Assembly: GCF_003324565.1 (NCBI RefSeq)
Contig: NZ_QOLA01000009.1
Location: 1-64,000, forward strand
Source of the DNA: Streptomyces sp. SDr-06
GTDB taxonomy: Bacteria > Actinomycetota > Actinomycetes > Streptomycetales > Streptomycetaceae
Length of the DNA stretch: 64,000 bases
Direction: 5' to 3'
Positions 52,101 to 59,984 of this stretch are shown here, in pieces. The notes beneath the pieces are model-generated. The model was not told the origin of the DNA. It saw nothing but the letters and a program-made list of their open reading frames with translations, and searched no databases. Every line of letters starts with the position of its first letter. The stretch's first letter is position 1. Both the position numbers and the translations under genes were made by a program.

Positions 52101-53295
52101 TCCGCTCGGCCTCCTCGGAGGCCTTGCGGGTGGTCTCCCGGGCGTCCTCGGACGCCTTGGTGAGCACCTCCTCGGCCGTGCGCGCGGCCTTGGCGAGCTG
52201 GGCCGCGGCGTCCTCGGCGGCGCTCGTGCGGGCCGCCTCCGCGGCCTCCGCGCGCAGCCGCTCGGCCTCTGCCTTGGCGTCCTGAAGCGTCTGCTCGGCC
52301 TCGGCCTTGAGGGTCTCGGACTCCTTGGTGGCCTCCGCGACCAGCCGGGCGATCTCGGTCTTGGCGGTCCTGGTGCGCTGCTCGTTGGCCGACTCGGCGC
52401 TCGCGAGCTGCTTGGCCGCGGCCTCCCTGGCCTCGGTGACGGCCCGTTCGGCCTCGGCGCGCGCCTCGCGCAGCGCGGCCTCCGCCTCCTGCATCCGCTG
52501 CTCGGCGGCCCGGCTCAACTCGGCGGCCTGCTGGCGCGCCTGGTCCGACTCGGCGGTGGTGGTCGTGCGCAGCTGCTCGGCGTGGGAGGTGGCCTCCTGG
52601 GCCTGCGTGGACGCGGCGTTCAGGAGCCGCTCGGCGTCCTTGCGTGCGCGCAGCAGCGTCGCCTCGGCCTCGGCGCGGGCCGACTCGGCCTCGGCGCCCA
52701 GCCGTTGGCGGGCCTCCTCGGCGATGCGGGTGGCCTCCGCGCGGGCCGCGGCCAGGGCCTGCTCGGCCTCGGCGCGGGACTCCTCGAGCAGGCGCCGGGC
52801 CTGCGACTCGGTGCGGGCACGCAGCTGTTCGGCCCACGCCACGTTCTCGTTGACGTGCGATTCGACGGTGGCCCGGCGCTCGGCCAGCTCCTGGTCGAGG
52901 CGCTGACGGCGATTGACGGCCTCGGCGTGCAGCTCGGCCTGGAGGCGCGCCTGGTGCTCGGCGTGCTCCTGGAGGATGCGCTGGGTCTGGGCGCGGGCGT
53001 CGCGCAGTTCGCGCTCGGCGTCCGTACGCAGCTGCTCGGCCTGCATCTGGGCGTTGCGGAGCAGCTGTTCGGCCTGGTAGCCGACGTTCGCGGCGTCGTA
53101 GGCGGGACGGGTCGCGAGATTGCGGCGCGCCTCGTGGAGCTTGGCGCGCAGCACTTCGACCTGGTAGCCGAGATCCTCGGCGTGCTGAACGGCCTTCTCC
53201 CGCTCGGTCTTCAGCCGCTCCATCTCGGCCTCGAACCGCGAGAGGTGGTCGTCAGGCCGGTGGCTCTGGCTCTCCTGGCGTTCGTAGCCCCGCAC
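49105..53295 (-). CDS. scy: Scy, long coiled-coil polarisome scaffold
   Basis: About 1,396 residues, almost entirely coiled coil built of degenerate repeats dominated by Glu, Ala and Arg (units such as EAERLRTEA and EEADRVRAEA). Scy organises DivIVA and FilP at hyphal tips and controls where new tips form. The N-terminal 60 residues (from VRGYERQESQ) carry a conserved SRFEAEMERLKTEREKAVQHAEDL segment. GTG 53295 is chosen from the conserved start; the open frame runs upstream to 53868 only because this strand has few stops. From memory the S. coelicolor protein is near 1,326 residues, so repeat number probably differs. Large open frames on the opposite strand are artefacts of the repeat. Confidence 0.94.
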   Translation of the reverse strand: MRGYERQESQSHRPDDHLSRFEAEMERLKTEREKAVQHAEDLGYQVEVLRAKLHEARRNLATRPAYDAANVGYQAEQLLRNAQMQAEQLRTDAERELRDARAQTQRILQEHAEHQARLQAELHAEAVNRRQRLDQELAERRATVESHVNENVAWAEQLRARTESQARRLLEESRAEAEQALAAARAEATRIAEEARQRLGAEAESARAEAEATLLRARKDAERLLNAASTQAQEATSHAEQLRTTTTAESDQARQQAAELSRAAEQRMQEAEAALREARAEAERAVTEAREAAAKQLASAESANEQRTRTAKTEIARLVAEATKESETLKAEAEQTLQDAKAEAERLRAEAAEAARTSAAEDAAAQLAKAARTAEEVLTKASEDARETTRKASEEAERIRREAEAEAERLRGEAAEQADELKGAAKDDTKEYRAKTVELQEEARRLRGEAEQLRAEAVAEGERIRGEARREAVQQIEEAARTAEELLAKAKADADELRTTAGNESERVRGEAVERAGTLRKQAEETLERTRAEAERLRAEAEEQAEQTSTAAEQAAARLREETERAIAARQAEAAEELTRLHTEAEQRHAAAEQALADARAEGERIRREAAEESERVRTEAAERIRTLQAQAEQEAERLRTEAAADASTTRAEAESAAVRLRTEASAEAERLKSEAQETADRMRAEAAAAAERVAAEAAEALAAAQEESARRRREAEETLNSARTEADSERAQAREQSEELLASARKRVEEAQAEAQRLGEEADRRATELVSTAEQTAKDVRESVAGLREEAEEEIAGLRSAAEHAAERTTTEAQEEADRVRADAHAERERAGEDASRIRARAQEESEAAKALAERTVADAMAEAEKARSDASEYAQRMRTEASDALASSEQDAARTRAEAREDANRIRSDAASQADRLVTEATAEAERLAAESTAEAERLVTEAQQVRVEGQAEADALRAEAREEADRVTSAALAEAEQVTTAAREQAERVTSKAQADAERTTNEANAYAELVTTEARADAGSTLGAANAEAEQTINDARAEAERLLDEARAAADKRRADAAAQADQLITEASGEAERLRAEAADTVGSAQQAAERIRAEAEKNKARAEEAAEKTRTEAREEADRLLDEARTAAAKRRADAAEQADQLINKAQEEALRAATEAEEQADTMVGAARKEAERIVAESTVEGNSLVEKARTDADELLAGARADATAIRERTEEVRARTEAEIEELHDRARRESAEQMKTAGERVDKLVKAATEQAAEAEAKAKELVSDANSEAGKVRIAAVKKAEALLKEAETKKAELIREATALRDEAAAEARRTVEEGKRELDVLVRRRADINAEISRVQDVLEALESFEAPATGGKSGSGGGSSAGVKAGAAAGATRSSGKSSDG

Positions 53296-53494
53296 TGCGC
53301 GGTCCCATCCGTCCCCTGGTCGCGAACTCTGCCCGTACGAGCGCCGTCCGACCGCGAGTACAGCGGACGGGCCCCCGGTGAATGGTGTCAGATCAAAACA
53401 GGGGCGTGGGTCCCAGGCCCCGACCCGACCCCGGCCCGGAACCGCCCACTGTACCGGGCCGAGTATCCGGAGGTCCGGCCTCCACTGTGTGGGC

Positions 53495-53935
53495 TCAGTG
53501 GGCGGTGGTGCCTTCCGGTGCGGAAGTGACGAGTTCGGTGAGCACGCCGTGGCAGTCCTTGGGGTGCAGGAAGGTGATCTGCGAGCCCATCGAACCGGTC
53601 CGCGGCTGGTCGTAGAGGACCCGGACGCCCTTGTCGCGGATGGCCTCGGAGTCGGCGGTGACGTCGCCGGTGCCGAAGGCGATGTGGTGGACGCCCTCGC
53701 CGTTCTTGGCCAGCCACTTGCCGACGGCAGAGTCCTCGCGTGTGGGCTCCAGGAGCTGGAGGTAGGAGGCCCCGCCGTCGGAGGTCTCGTTGATCTTGAG
53801 CATGGCCTCGCGCACGCCCTGTTCCTCGTTGACCTCGGTGTGGAACACGGTGAAGCCGTACGTCGCACGGTAGAACTCGACAGTCTTGTCGAGGTCGAAA
53901 CAGGCGATCCCGATGTGGTCGATTCGCGTCAGCAT
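53495..53935 (-). CDS. mce: Methylmalonyl-CoA epimerase
   Basis: A 146-residue glyoxalase/VOC-fold metalloenzyme interconverting (S)- and (R)-methylmalonyl-CoA. Metal-ligand regions are visible in RIDHIGIACFDLD, YLQLLEPT, VHHIAFGTGD and the C-terminal HGVLTELV. ATG 53935 gives the usual length; upstream in-frame codons to 53986 are not conserved-looking. It is divergent from the thiolase gene and near meaB, placing it in propionate/methylmalonyl-CoA metabolism. Confidence 0.94.
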   Translation of the reverse strand: MLTRIDHIGIACFDLDKTVEFYRATYGFTVFHTEVNEEQGVREAMLKINETSDGGASYLQLLEPTREDSAVGKWLAKNGEGVHHIAFGTGDVTADSEAIRDKGVRVLYDQPRTGSMGSQITFLHPKDCHGVLTELVTSAPEGTTAH

Positions 53936-54072
53936 GGGTCCAGTGCAGCGCCCGCAGGGGTGGTTACGCAACGTGCGCGCGATCACACCGGCTGCCCGGT
54001 GACGTGGGCAGTACCGCTCAGTACATTCGAAGTAAACCCTCGTTCACCTCACCTCCCTAGGGGCCGTGCCTC

Positions 54073-55275
54073 ATGTCTGGAACGACCGGTACCACCTCAG
54101 TGATCGTCGCGGGCGCCCGTACGCCCATGGGCCGACTGCTCGGCTCCCTCAAGTCCTTCTCCGGCGCCGACCTGGGCGGGTTCGCCATCAAGGCGGCCCT
54201 GGACCGGGCCGGCATCGGCGGCGACCAGGTGCAGTACGTGATCATGGGCCAGGTGCTCCAGGCCGGGGCCGGGCAGATCCCCGCGCGCCAGGCGGCCGTC
54301 AAGGCCGGCATCCCGATGAACGTCCCCGCGCTCACCATCAACAAGGTGTGTCTGTCGGGTCTGGACGCGATCGCGCTCGCCGACCAGCTGATCCGCGCCG
54401 GTGAGTTCGACATCGTGGTGGCCGGCGGCCAGGAGTCGATGACCAACGCCCCGCACCTGCTGCCCAAGTCCCGCGAGGGCTTCAAGTACGGCGCGATCGA
54501 GATGCTCGACGCGATGGCGTACGACGGTCTGACCGACTCCTTCGAGAACATTCCCATGGGTGAGTCGACCGAGAAGCACAACAGTCGCCTGGGCATCGCC
54601 CGCCCCGAGCAGGACGAGATCGCGGCCGCCTCGCACCAGCGGGCCGCCGCCGCCCAGAAGAACGGCATCTTCGAGGCCGAGATCACCCCGGTCGAGATCC
54701 CGCAGCGCAAGGGCGACCCGGTCCTGTTCGCCAAGGACGAGGGCGTGCGCGCGGACACCACCGTCGAGTCCCTCGCGAAGCTGCGCCCCGCCTTCGCCAA
54801 GGACGGCACGATCACGGCCGGCACCTCCTCGCAGATCTCGGACGGCGCGGCCGCGGTCGTCGTGATGTCCAAGGCCAAGGCCGAGGAGCTGGGCCTGGAG
54901 TGGATCGCCGAGATCGGCGCCCACGGCAACGTGGCGGGCCCGGACAACTCGCTCCAGTCGCAGCCCTCGAACGCCATCCGCCACGCGGTCGGCAAGGAGG
55001 GCATCACGGTCGAGGACCTCGACCTGATCGAGATCAACGAGGCCTTCGCGGCGGTCGCCGTGCAGTCAATGAAGGACCTCGGCGTCTCCCCGGAAAAGGT
55101 GAATGTCAACGGTGGCGCCATTGCCCTGGGCCACCCCATCGGCATGTCCGGCGCCCGCGTGGTGCTGCACCTCGCCCTCGAACTGAAGCGCCGCGGCGGC
55201 GGCGTGGGCGCGGCGGCCCTGTGCGGCGGCGGCGGCCAGGGCGACGCGCTGATCGTGCGCGTTCCGGGCAAGTGA
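54073..55275 (+). CDS. Acetyl-CoA C-acetyltransferase (thiolase)
   Basis: A 400-residue thiolase joining or cleaving acetyl-CoA and acetoacetyl-CoA. The nucleophile is C93 in INKVCLSGLD, with catalytic H354 in GGAIALGHPIGMSGAR and C384 in CGGGGQGDAL. ATG 54073 has no strong ribosome binding site. It lies 57 bases upstream of meaB. Together with the 3-hydroxybutyryl-CoA dehydrogenase at 36.7 kb it could feed the ethylmalonyl-CoA or polyhydroxybutyrate routes (inference). Confidence 0.94.
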   Translation: MSGTTGTTSVIVAGARTPMGRLLGSLKSFSGADLGGFAIKAALDRAGIGGDQVQYVIMGQVLQAGAGQIPARQAAVKAGIPMNVPALTINKVCLSGLDAIALADQLIRAGEFDIVVAGGQESMTNAPHLLPKSREGFKYGAIEMLDAMAYDGLTDSFENIPMGESTEKHNSRLGIARPEQDEIAAASHQRAAAAQKNGIFEAEITPVEIPQRKGDPVLFAKDEGVRADTTVESLAKLRPAFAKDGTITAGTSSQISDGAAAVVVMSKAKAEELGLEWIAEIGAHGNVAGPDNSLQSQPSNAIRHAVGKEGITVEDLDLIEINEAFAAVAVQSMKDLGVSPEKVNVNGGAIALGHPIGMSGARVVLHLALELKRRGGGVGAAALCGGGGQGDALIVRVPGK

Positions 55276-55332
55276 CCCCGGGCAAGTAACTCCCTGATCC
55301 CTGCGGTGCGTACGCGACTGAACGGAGCGGCA

Positions 55333-56289
55333 ATGGTGGACGTCCCCGAACTGGTGGCCCAGGCCCGGGAAGGCCGGCCCAGGGCCGTCGCCCGGCTGAT
55401 CTCGCTGGTCGAGGGGGCGTCCCCGCAGCTGCGCGAGGTCATGGCGGCGCTGGCCCCGCTCGCGGGCAACGCGTACGTCGTGGGCTTGACGGGCTCGCCG
55501 GGTGTCGGCAAGTCGACGTCCACCTCGGCGCTGGTCACGGCCTACCGCAGGGCCGGGAAGCGGGTCGGCGTCCTGGCCGTCGACCCGTCCTCGCCGTTCT
55601 CCGGCGGGGCCCTGCTCGGCGACCGGGTCCGGATGTCCGAGCACGCCTCCGACCCGGGCGTCTACATCCGCTCGATGGCGACCCGGGGCCACCTGGGCGG
55701 TCTGGCCTGGGCGGCGCCACAGGCCATTCGGGTGCTGGACGCGGCGGGCTGCGAGGTGATCCTCGTGGAGACGGTGGGCGTCGGTCAGTCCGAGGTCGAG
55801 ATCGCCTCGCAGGCCGACACCAGCGTGGTGCTGCTCGCGCCCGGCATGGGCGACGGCATCCAGGCGGCGAAGGCCGGAATCCTGGAGATCGGCGACCTGT
55901 ACGTGGTCAACAAGGCCGACCGGGACGGCGCCGACGCCACGGCCCGCGAGCTCAACCACATGCTGGGCCTGGGCGAGTCGCGCGGCCCGGGGGACTGGCG
56001 CCCGCCCATCGTCAAGACGGTGGCGGCGCGCGGCGAGGGCATCGACGAGGTCGTGGAGGCCCTGGAGAAGCACCACGCGTGGATGGCCGAGCACGGCGTC
56101 CTCGCCGAGCGGCGCCGGGCCCGCGCGGCCCGTGAGGTGGAGACCATCGCGGTCACCGCCCTGCGCGAGCGCATCGGCTCGCTGCACGGCGACCGCCGCC
56201 TGGACACGCTGGCCCAGCGCATCGTCGACGGCGAGCTCGACCCGTACGCGGCGGCCGACGAGCTGGTGGCCGGGCTGACCGGGGCCTAG
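55333..56289 (+). CDS. meaB: Methylmalonyl Co-A mutase-associated GTPase MeaB
   Basis: A 318-residue G3E-family GTPase, formerly called ArgK, that loads and protects adenosylcobalamin on methylmalonyl-CoA mutase. Walker A GSPGVGKSTSTSAL is at about 46-59, then VLAVDPSSPFSGGALLGDRVRM, VETVGVGQSE and the NKAD specificity motif. ATG 55333 follows GGAG by 7 bases; an in-frame GTG at 55306 is less likely. The adenosyltransferase gene at 33.6 kb makes the cofactor for the same mutase. Confidence 0.95.
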   Translation: MVDVPELVAQAREGRPRAVARLISLVEGASPQLREVMAALAPLAGNAYVVGLTGSPGVGKSTSTSALVTAYRRAGKRVGVLAVDPSSPFSGGALLGDRVRMSEHASDPGVYIRSMATRGHLGGLAWAAPQAIRVLDAAGCEVILVETVGVGQSEVEIASQADTSVVLLAPGMGDGIQAAKAGILEIGDLYVVNKADRDGADATARELNHMLGLGESRGPGDWRPPIVKTVAARGEGIDEVVEALEKHHAWMAEHGVLAERRRARAAREVETIAVTALRERIGSLHGDRRLDTLAQRIVDGELDPYAAADELVAGLTGA

Positions 56290-56291
56290 GG

Positions 56292-56311
56292 CCCGGTCGG
56301 CTCCGACCGGG
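56292..56311. terminator. Hairpin between convergent meaB and marR
   Basis: CCCGGTC (56292-56298) and GACCGGG (56305-56311) with a 6-base loop fill the 24-base gap between two convergent stop codons. Confidence 0.65.
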
Positions 56312-56313
56312 TG

Positions 56314-56790
56314 TCAGATCTTGCCGCGGTGGCCGCGCAGGTGCTCCGCGACCGGGGTGAGTGACTCGCGTAGATCCGCGAGCGCCTCGGACGACAGCAG
56401 GTCGATGAAGTGGCGCCGCACGGAGGCCACATGGTGGGGGGCGACCTTCTCCATGGTCTCCGTGCCGTGCTCGGTGAGGACGGCGAAGAGCCCGCGCCGG
56501 TCCGACTCGCAGTTCTCGCGCCGGACCAGGCCCGCGTTCTCCATGCGGGTGATCTGGTGCGAGAGACGGCTCTTGGACTGGAGGGTGGCGGCCGCTAGGT
56601 CGCTCATCCGCATCCGCTTGTCGGCCGACTCCGAGAGGTTCACCAGGATCTCGTAGTCGTTGTTCGTCAGGCCGAACGGCTGTAGATCCTTCTCCATCTG
56701 GTACGTCAGCATCCGGTTGACGTCCAGATAGGTGCGCCAGGCGCACTGCTCGTCGTCGCTCAGCCAGTTCGTGGCCGTCTCGGTCTCCAT
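56314..56790 (-). CDS. MarR family transcriptional regulator
   Basis: A 158-residue winged-helix regulator. The DNA-binding part (about 45-110) contains KRMRMSDLAAATLQSKSRLSHQITRMENAGLVRRENCESDRRG with the usual wing. ATG 56790 has a leaderless -10 element (TAGAAT) six bases upstream, and a GTTGAATTCTGAAC near-palindrome lies in the promoter, suggesting autoregulation. The flanking genes are convergent (meaB) and codirectional-upstream AIM24 genes, so the target is not obvious. Confidence 0.9.
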   Translation of the reverse strand: METETATNWLSDDEQCAWRTYLDVNRMLTYQMEKDLQPFGLTNNDYEILVNLSESADKRMRMSDLAAATLQSKSRLSHQITRMENAGLVRRENCESDRRGLFAVLTEHGTETMEKVAPHHVASVRRHFIDLLSSEALADLRESLTPVAEHLRGHRGKI

Positions 56791-56796
56791 ATGTGG

Positions 56797-56825
56797 ATTC
56801 TACCTAAGAAGTTGAATTCTGAACC
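56797..56825 (-). promoter_or_regulatory. marR leaderless promoter with candidate operator
   Basis: On the minus strand TAGAAT (plus 56797-56802) is followed by six bases and the ATG. The sequence GTTGAATTCTGAACC (56811-56825) with GAATTC at its centre is a near-palindrome lying across the spacer and -35 area, a fitting place for a MarR dimer to bind. Confidence 0.55.
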
Positions 56826-56933
56826 AAGTGTAGGAGTGTGACGCCCGGCACGCGATGCGGTCGCGCCATCCCCGCGCGGCCGCCGGGCCCCGAGGGGCTC
56901 AGGCGTTCGACGTCACACTCCGCAGACTACCGC

Positions 56934-57710
56934 TCACAGGCCGAAGCGACGCTGGAGGTCCCCCAGCTGGCCGGGAAGGCGCGGTGATCCGCTCCCCTGG
57001 CCGTGCCCGCCCGGCCCGCCGCCCGGCACTCCGGGCTCGGCGTCGACCCGCCCGGTCGCCTGCTCCGCCATGAGCACCTCGGTGGACTGGAGCAGCACCG
57101 TACCGGCTCCCACGAACTCGAACTGGTGCTCCTCGCCGGAGGTGCCGCCGAGTCCGGTCAGTGACCGGATTCCGCCCAGGACGCCGGTCATGTAGCCGTG
57201 GTCGTAGTGGTGGCAGGGCGAGGGGCAGTCCGCCCATCCGACGAGCGCCTGCGGGTCCACGCGGATCGGCGGCTCCATGAAGACCACGGGCCCGTTGGAG
57301 GCGGCCACGAACTTGCCCGTGCCGATCAGCGTCAAGAAGCCCGGCACGATCGACTGCTTGAGCGCGAGCGAGGGCTGGTAGGCGAGCAGGTTGCCGGACC
57401 GGATGGTCAGGTCGCCGTCGTCGAGGTCGTAGCTGTTCACGTCGAAGGCGCGGTCGGCGAGCAGCATCTTGCCGCTGCCGTCCGCCACCACCCAGTCGCT
57501 GGCGTGCAGCGGGGAGTGGAAGCTCGTGCGCAGCAGCCGGTCGAGCCGGCCGTGGCCGATGCCGTTGAACTCGATCTGCCCGTAGTAGGCGATCATCTTG
57601 CCCTTCTGCAGGAACCACTGGCTCGATTTGAGCTCCACGCAGAAGGTGTACTTGTTGACGTTGTCGTCGGTCGGCAGCGAGTAGGGATCGAAGATCACCG
57701 GGGCGGTCAC
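56934..57710 (-). CDS. AIM24 family protein, third gene of cluster
   Basis: A 258-residue member of the AIM24/TIGR00266 beta-rich family. Typical pieces are GQIEFNGIGHG, the VWV-type strand DWVVADGSGKMLLADRAFDV, and EEHQFEFVGAGTVLLQSTE near the end. A C-terminal tail of about 45 residues rich in Gly and Pro is not shared by the two paralogues upstream. It overlaps the previous gene by 4 bases. A CxxxCHH-type segment near residues 165-172 (CPSPCHHYDHG) could bind a metal. The function of the family in bacteria is unknown. Confidence 0.85.
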   Translation of the reverse strand: MTAPVIFDPYSLPTDDNVNKYTFCVELKSSQWFLQKGKMIAYYGQIEFNGIGHGRLDRLLRTSFHSPLHASDWVVADGSGKMLLADRAFDVNSYDLDDGDLTIRSGNLLAYQPSLALKQSIVPGFLTLIGTGKFVAASNGPVVFMEPPIRVDPQALVGWADCPSPCHHYDHGYMTGVLGGIRSLTGLGGTSGEEHQFEFVGAGTVLLQSTEVLMAEQATGRVDAEPGVPGGGPGGHGQGSGSPRLPGQLGDLQRRFGL

Positions 57711-58357
57711 AGCTTCTCCTCCGAGGCCTGCACGTACACCGCGCCCTGGCCGGACAGTTCGAGCTGGAAGGCCTCGCCGGAGCCCCGGCCCACCATGTCG
57801 CGCCAGCCCAGCGCGGTCGAGAGCTTGTTGCGTACGTCGCCGTGGTGGGCCACGTAGGCCTGCGGGTCGACGTGGACCGGGCGCTGCGGGGTGATCGGCA
57901 GCTCGATCACGCCGCCGTGGGCCATCACCGCCACCGCGCCGTGTCCCTTGAGGGTCGTGGTGAACAGGCCCTGGCCGGTCACCTGGCCGCGCACCATGCC
58001 CATGACGCCGCCCTGCGAGCCCATGAACATCGTGCCCTGCTGGAGGGTGCCGTCGAAGGCGAGCAGCCGGTCGGCCTCCACGTACAGGGTGTCGCCCTGG
58101 AGGTTGATGACCTGGATGTGGTGGCCGCCGTGGCCGAACATCACGGTCCCGCTGCCTTCCACGGTCATCAACGGTGTCGCCTCGCCCGCGACCCGGCGGC
58201 CGATCATCGACATCAGGCCGCCCTGGCCGCCCTGGATGTTGGGCGTGAAGGACACCTCGCCCTTGTAGGCGAGCATCGCGCCGCGCTGGCTGAACATCCG
58301 CTGGCCGGGCAGCACCGTCGCCTCGACCATCTTCGAGTTGATCTCGCGGAAGGGCAT
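57707..58357 (-). CDS. AIM24 family protein, second gene of cluster
   Basis: A 216-residue AIM24 domain protein. Conserved strands include GAMLAYKGEVSF, GSGTVMFGHGGHHIQVINLQGDTLYVEADRLLAFD and GQGLFTTTLKGHGAVAVMAHGG, ending with GSGEAFQLELSGQGAVYVQASE. ATG 58357 overlaps the stop of the gene upstream (ATGA), and its own stop overlaps the next start. It is closely similar to the 58357-58995 protein, indicating tandem duplication. Confidence 0.87.
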   Translation of the reverse strand: MPFREINSKMVEATVLPGQRMFSQRGAMLAYKGEVSFTPNIQGGQGGLMSMIGRRVAGEATPLMTVEGSGTVMFGHGGHHIQVINLQGDTLYVEADRLLAFDGTLQQGTMFMGSQGGVMGMVRGQVTGQGLFTTTLKGHGAVAVMAHGGVIELPITPQRPVHVDPQAYVAHHGDVRNKLSTALGWRDMVGRGSGEAFQLELSGQGAVYVQASEEKL

Positions 58358-58995
58358 CAGATGTCCCCGCCGATCGTGTTGCGCTCGCTGGGCTGCACGT
58401 ACACCAGGCCCTCGCCCTCGAACCGGATCTGGAAGGCCTCGCCGGAGCCCTCGCCGAGGAAGGTGCGGAAGGTCACCCCGGACTGGAAGCGCTGCTGGAG
58501 GTTGCCCTGGTGCGCGATGTACGCCCCGGGGTCCACGGACAACGGGTACTGCGAGCTGACCCGCAGCACCACGGCCGGTCCGTCCGACATGATCGCGGCC
58601 TGTCCGTGGCCCTCGATCGTCGTGGTGAACAGGCCGTTGCCCTGGCTCGCGCCGCGCAGACCGGTGAAGGTGGTGCCGGTGCGCAGCCCGGCGTCGGTGG
58701 CGAGCAGATTGCTCGCCTCGACGAAGAGCTTGTCGCCCTGGAGGTTCACGAGGTTGATCTCGCTGGCGCGGTCGGCGAAGTAGCACGTGCCGTGCCCCTT
58801 CACCTCCATCACCGTCATCTGTTCGCCGGTGAGGCGGCGGGTCACCATGCCGCGCAGACCCTCACCGCCGCCGGTCATCTTCTTGAAGGCCATCTGGCCG
58901 TCGTAGGCGACCATCGAGCCGTTCTTCGCTTTCACGGCGTCGCCCGTCATGTCGACGGCGAGCACCTTGCTGCCCTGGAGTCGGAACATTGCCAC
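58357..58995 (-). CDS. AIM24 family protein, first gene of cluster
   Basis: A 212-residue AIM24 domain protein with the same strand pattern as its neighbour (GSMVAYDGQMAF, INLVNLQGDKLFVEASNLLATD, GNGLFTTTIEGHGQAAIMSDG, GSGEAFQIRFEGEGLVYVQPSE). GTG 58995 is chosen because TAACGT lies six bases upstream in the leaderless arrangement; ATG 58989 is the alternative. It starts a three-gene operon with 4-base overlaps. Confidence 0.87.
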   Translation of the reverse strand: MAMFRLQGSKVLAVDMTGDAVKAKNGSMVAYDGQMAFKKMTGGGEGLRGMVTRRLTGEQMTVMEVKGHGTCYFADRASEINLVNLQGDKLFVEASNLLATDAGLRTGTTFTGLRGASQGNGLFTTTIEGHGQAAIMSDGPAVVLRVSSQYPLSVDPGAYIAHQGNLQQRFQSGVTFRTFLGEGSGEAFQIRFEGEGLVYVQPSERNTIGGDI

Positions 58996-59001
58996 GGGCC
59001 G

Positions 59002-59007
59002 ACGTTA
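59002..59007 (-). promoter_or_regulatory. Leaderless -10 element for the AIM24 operon
   Basis: On the minus strand TAACGT, six bases, then GTG 58995. The divergent DUF3817 gene starts at 59139, so both promoters lie in this 143-base gap. Confidence 0.55.
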
Positions 59008-59138
59008 GCGGGCGGGGGACCCGCCCCGACAGGGGCGAGGGCGCGATGTCAGAATGGGGAACGTTTGTGCACGCTTTCACAAGATCGCGGCCGAACGATC
59101 ACTGCCGCCCGCTCCCTCCCAGCGAAGGTGCCCCACAC

Positions 59139-59483
59139 GTGGACATCAAGACCGCCTCGGCCCTGCATCGACTCCGACTGATCTCGCTCCCCGAGGCCAT
59201 CTCGTTCCCGATCCTGCTGGTCTGCTCCGTGCTCAAGCGCACCACCTCGTTCGACGGGGTCATGGTCATGGGCATGGTTCACGGCATCCTGTTCACGCTG
59301 TACGTGCTCTTCTGGCTGGACGCCTGGAACCGCACCAAGTGGCCGGTGAAGAGGGCCGCGCTCTACTTCGTGCTCGCCGTGCTGCCGTTCGGCGGCTTCT
59401 TCGCCGAGCGCAAGCTCCGGCGCGAGCTGGACGACGCCGTGATCGCCACGCGGGCCCGCAAGGAAGGCGTGGTCAACGCATGA
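59139..59483 (+). CDS. DUF3817 family membrane protein
   Basis: A 114-residue protein with three hydrophobic helices (about 16-36, 44-62, 72-90) and a charged C-terminus. It matches the actinobacterial DUF3817 family (LRLISLPEAISFPILL, MVHGILFTLYVLFWLDAW, LPFGGFFAERKLRREL). GTG 59139 follows GAAGG by 10 bases; a longer frame to 58989 overlaps the divergent promoter and is rejected. Its stop overlaps the next start (ATGA). Function unknown. Confidence 0.85.
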   Translation: MDIKTASALHRLRLISLPEAISFPILLVCSVLKRTTSFDGVMVMGMVHGILFTLYVLFWLDAWNRTKWPVKRAALYFVLAVLPFGGFFAERKLRRELDDAVIATRARKEGVVNA

Positions 59484-59776
59484 TCGTCGCCTTCTCGGTC
59501 AGCCCGCTGGGGGTCGGCGAGGACGTGGGGGAGTACGTGGCCGACGCGGTCCGCGTGGTCCGCGAGTCCGGCCTGCCCAACCGCACCGACGCCATGTTCA
59601 CCTCCATCGAGGGTGAGTGGGACGAGGTGATGGACGTCGTCAAGCGCGCCGTCGCCGCCGTCGAGGCCCGCTCCAACCGGGTCTCGCTCGTCCTGAAGGC
59701 GGACATCCGCCCGGGCGTCACCGACGGCCTGACCTCCAAGGTCGAGACGGTGGAGCGCCACCTGGCCGCGGAGTAA
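59480..59776 (+). CDS. MTH1187 family thiamine-binding protein
   Basis: A 98-residue ferredoxin-like fold protein of the MTH1187/YkoF-type family, which binds thiamine or related small molecules. Recognisable parts: MIVAFSVSPLGVGEDVGEYVADAV, the TDAMFTSIEGEWDEV strand and VSLVLKADIRPG. It is translationally coupled to DUF3817 (4-base overlap) and closed by a strong hairpin. Whether it binds thiamine here is inference from the family name. Confidence 0.85.
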   Translation: MIVAFSVSPLGVGEDVGEYVADAVRVVRESGLPNRTDAMFTSIEGEWDEVMDVVKRAVAAVEARSNRVSLVLKADIRPGVTDGLTSKVETVERHLAAE

Positions 59777-59797
59777 CCGGGCTCCGCCCGCACCGTC

Positions 59798-59834
59798 GTG
59801 AGAGCCCCCGGCCGCCCAGGCCGGGGGCTCTCAC
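59798..59834 (+). terminator. Hairpin terminator after the MTH1187 gene
   Basis: A 16-bp perfect stem (59798-59813 with 59819-59834) and a 5-base loop, 21 bases after the stop. It separates this operon from the cslA locus. Confidence 0.85.
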
Positions 59835-59984
59835 GCGTCCAGCGGCCCCCGCACCCGTGAAAAGGCGGTCCACCGTAGAACCGCTCACTCGGAGTACTCC
59901 AGTCGACACGCCGGGCATTCTCCACTTTTGTGGGGATATCAACCCAGTTCGAAGACCCTGCTCGACGATCAGCTGGAGGGCACT

